Assembly (NCBI RefSeq): GCF_021233055.1
Contig: NZ_CP089538.1
Coordinates: 3,426,501 to 3,490,500 of the forward strand
DNA from: Spirosoma oryzicola
Lineage (GTDB): Bacteria; Bacteroidota; Bacteroidia; Cytophagales; Spirosomataceae
Length of the DNA: 64,000 bases
Direction: 5' to 3'
Part shown: positions 61,971-64,000 of the stretch, in pieces
Position numbering within the stretch: the stretch's first letter is position 1
Layout: each line of letters opens with the position of its first letter
The notes under the pieces: model-generated
What the model was told of the DNA's origin: nothing
The model's input: the letters and a program-made list of their open reading frames with translations, nothing else
Databases searched by the model: none
Made by a program: the position numbers and the translations under genes

Positions 61971-63431
61971 ATGGCACTAATTGACATGGTAATGCCCAAA
62001 ATGGGCGAAAGTATAATGGAGTGTACGGTTATTGGGTGGCTTAAACAGCCAGGCGACCGTATTGACGCCGACGAATCCGTGCTGGAAGTAGCCACGGATA
62101 AGGTGGACACCGAAGTACCAGCACCCGAAAATGGAATTCTGAAAGAACTACTTGTTAAAGACGGCGACGTGGTAGCCGTTGGTGCGCCGATTGCCCGTAT
62201 TGAAACCGACATTGAGGAAAACCAGCTGTCAGCGGAGGGTACTCCTTCACTTCCACCGAATCAAACGCCTGAAGGGATCGGTGATGTAGCCAACGTTCCC
62301 GACGATATTGAAAACAACGATCAGTCCGAGGTATCGGAATCTGCGCGGGAGCTAGAAACCAGTATCGCGGCCATGAGCAGCCGCCCCGCCACTGACAAAG
62401 CGGTTGCCGCTTCGGCCACGGCGTTGGCGGGCACGCAGACGGCATTTCCTGACCGTTTCTACTCCCCGCTGGTACTAAACATTGCCAAGGAAGAAGGTGT
62501 TTCGCGCGATGAACTCGACCGGATTCCCGGTTCAGGTCTCGAAAACCGGGTTACGAAAAAGGATATTCTGGCTTATGTAATCGACCGGGCTGAAGGTAGA
62601 GTGTCGCAACCAGCTCCGGCTGCTCAGCCCGCCAAGCCACAACCAGAAGCGCCGAAACCCCAACCCGCTGCATCAGGATCAGCAACGCCTATCAACGGTA
62701 ATGCGCATGGCTCCGTTAATGGCCAGAACGACATTATCCAGATGGATCGGATGCGTAAAATGATCGCTCAGCGGATGGTGGAATCAAAGCAGATTTCTCC
62801 CCACGTTAGTTCGTTCGTTGAGGCCGACCTTACCCCCGTTGTTGAATGGCGGAACCGCGTAAAAGATCAGTTCAAGCAGCAGTACGGTGAAAACCTGACC
62901 TATACCCCTATCCTGGTCGAAGCGATTGTCAAAGCGATCAAGGACTTTCCGATGATCAATGTTTCGGTGGAAGGGGATACGATCCTCGTCAAAAAGCCGG
63001 TCAACGTTGGTATGGCGGTGGCACTACCTAACGGAAATCTGATTGTACCGGTCATTCACGATGCGGAACAGTATAACCTGGTGGGATTAACCAAGAAAGT
63101 AAATGATCTGACCAAACGCGCCCGCGAGAATAAACTAACCGCCGACGATCTGGCCGGAGGAACCTACACCATCTCAAACATCGGTACATTCGGCAACCTC
63201 ATGGGAACGCCGATCATCGTGCAGCCGCAGGTAGCCATCATGGCTTTCGGAGCTATCGTGAAAAAACCCGCTGTGATCGAAACACCCCAGGGCGATTTTA
63301 TTGGTATTCGGCAGCTGATGTTCCTATCGCACTCGTACGATCACCGGGTCGTCGATGGGTCCTTGGGCGGACAGTTCGTTCGGCGCGTGGCCGATTACCT
63401 GGAACAATTTGACGTAAACCGTAAACTCTAA
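61971..63431 (+). CDS. Dihydrolipoamide acyltransferase (E2) of a 2-oxoacid dehydrogenase complex
   Basis: The product has 486 residues. One lipoyl domain (PKMGESIMECTVIGWLKQPG; Lys44 in EVATDKVDTEV is the lipoyl site) is followed by a flexible linker, an E1/E3-binding domain (FYSPLVLNIAKEEGVSRDEL, IPGSGLENRVTKKDILAYVI), an Ala/Pro-rich linker, and the catalytic domain ending in SHSYDHRVVDGSLGGQFVRR with the HX3DG motif. The single lipoyl domain and length fit a branched-chain or 2-oxoglutarate type rather than the pyruvate complex, but assignment is uncertain. E1 and E3 genes are not in the window. It is 96 bases after cinA. Confidence 0.93.
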   Translation: MALIDMVMPKMGESIMECTVIGWLKQPGDRIDADESVLEVATDKVDTEVPAPENGILKELLVKDGDVVAVGAPIARIETDIEENQLSAEGTPSLPPNQTPEGIGDVANVPDDIENNDQSEVSESARELETSIAAMSSRPATDKAVAASATALAGTQTAFPDRFYSPLVLNIAKEEGVSRDELDRIPGSGLENRVTKKDILAYVIDRAEGRVSQPAPAAQPAKPQPEAPKPQPAASGSATPINGNAHGSVNGQNDIIQMDRMRKMIAQRMVESKQISPHVSSFVEADLTPVVEWRNRVKDQFKQQYGENLTYTPILVEAIVKAIKDFPMINVSVEGDTILVKKPVNVGMAVALPNGNLIVPVIHDAEQYNLVGLTKKVNDLTKRARENKLTADDLAGGTYTISNIGTFGNLMGTPIIVQPQVAIMAFGAIVKKPAVIETPQGDFIGIRQLMFLSHSYDHRVVDGSLGGQFVRRVADYLEQFDVNRKL

Positions 63432-63472
63432 TCAGCGATTATAGCCAACCGCCCATGCGGTTCACTACGAGT

Positions 63473-64000
63473 ATGAAACAACGCATTGCGATTGACATGG
63501 ACGATGTCATGGCTGATACCCACGCTAAGTTCATCAAGCTTTATCTGGAAGGCGACATGCCCCGCTACACACTGGAAGAGCTAAAGGAAAAATCGTTCCA
63601 TGAACTGTTCGACGAAAACGAATACAAAGCCATCTCCGAGCGCGTCTATGAAGTAGGTTTCTTCCGCGATATTCCGGTTATGGAAGGTGCGCAGGATGTC
63701 ATTGCCAATCTGATGGAAAAGTACGACGTTTTTGTTGCCTCGGCGGCCCAGGAGTTTCCTAATTCACTACGCGAAAAATGGGACTGGCTTCAGGAACACT
63801 TCCCGGCTATTTCCTGGCATAATTATATTTTTTTAGGTGACAAAAGCGTGTTGAATACCGATTTTCTGATCGACGATCTACCACGTAATCTACGTACCTT
63901 TCAGGGTGAAGGATTATTGTTCGACGCACTTCACAACCGCGATGACCAGCAGTTTCAGCGCGTGAAGTCTTGGCAGGAAATAGCCAAAATATTGTTGTAA
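63473..64000 (+). CDS. 5'(3')-deoxyribonucleotidase-like HAD phosphatase
   Basis: The product has 175 residues of the HAD superfamily NT5C type. The nucleophile motif is RIAIDMDDVMADTHAKFIKL; FVASAAQEFPNSLREKWDWL contains the second motif, and FLIDDLPRNL the acidic third. It should remove the 5' phosphate from deoxyribonucleoside monophosphates. An ATG at 63455 is also possible, but MKQRIAIDMDD matches the family start. The stop codon is the last three bases of the window. Confidence 0.92.
   Translation: MKQRIAIDMDDVMADTHAKFIKLYLEGDMPRYTLEELKEKSFHELFDENEYKAISERVYEVGFFRDIPVMEGAQDVIANLMEKYDVFVASAAQEFPNSLREKWDWLQEHFPAISWHNYIFLGDKSVLNTDFLIDDLPRNLRTFQGEGLLFDALHNRDDQQFQRVKSWQEIAKILL

Noticed and set aside
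1..64000. CRISPR array, tRNA, rRNA or prophage
   Set aside because: No spaced repeat series, no cloverleaf-like sequence and no phage or recombinase gene was recognised by eye; a tRNA scan was not possible here.

Overview
The window looks like a chromosomal segment of a Bacteroidota bacterium, most likely a Spirosoma-like member of the Cytophagales. This is inference from gene content and signals, not from a database match. The evidence is: SusC/SusD-type outer membrane pairs, a T9SS-type C-terminal domain on a secreted protease, gldC, a long-form IspG, an S16 protein with a long acidic tail, and promoters with the Bacteroidota -7 element TAnnTTTG (sometimes with a TTG-type -33 element about 20 bases upstream). 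Genes are mostly monocistronic or in short operons, on both strands, and many are separated by long perfect hairpins.

Layout. 1-2.9 kb: the start of a SusC-like transporter running off the left edge, a decayed GH95 fucosidase, and an intact GH29 alpha-L-fucosidase. 3.0-9.8 kb: a TetR regulator followed by a complete tripartite RND efflux system (TolC-type channel, adaptor, pump) and a small acyl carrier protein; three related palindromes mark a likely TetR operator set. 10.2-17.7 kb: a two-kinase hybrid sensor, a vanadium-haloperoxidase/PAP2-type lipoprotein, an unknown membrane-anchored protein and an L,D-transpeptidase. 17.8-26.2 kb: a small acidic protein with a strong Shine-Dalgarno, a fasciclin protein, an FKBP-type isomerase, threonylcarbamoyl-AMP synthase, a PLP deaminase, RluA-type pseudouridine synthase, an acetyltransferase, and a GT51 transglycosylase with a long N-terminal extension.

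26.2-28.7 kb is the translation block trmD-rimM-rpsP followed by the RNase P RNA gene, all on the minus strand, with recognisable promoters and terminators. 28.8-33.8 kb is a SusC/SusD pair with a textbook promoter, bordered by about 500 bases of AT-rich DNA. 34.3-45.8 kb carries a DUF4403 lipoprotein, a DUF2027/Smr protein, a Pif1-like helicase, a VWA-type membrane protein, fabG, a phosphodiesterase-like secreted protein and a GMC oxidoreductase with a four-cysteine cluster. 45.9-64.0 kb carries clpC, a WbqC protein, an LpxL-type acyltransferase, a T9SS-exported subtilase with an altered catalytic motif, ispG, several small conserved proteins, gldC, a truncated haemoglobin, cinA, a 2-oxoacid dehydrogenase E2 and a 5'-nucleotidase.

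No tRNA, rRNA, CRISPR array, transposase, phage gene or defence island was recognised. The most interesting signals are the TetR operator set with an acyl carrier protein at the end of the efflux operon, the His-to-Glu subtilase, the Cys cluster in the GMC enzyme, apparently leaderless promoters with identical spacing (tsaC-type gene and gldC), and related long hairpins that probably act as terminators. No clearly new multi-gene system was found.
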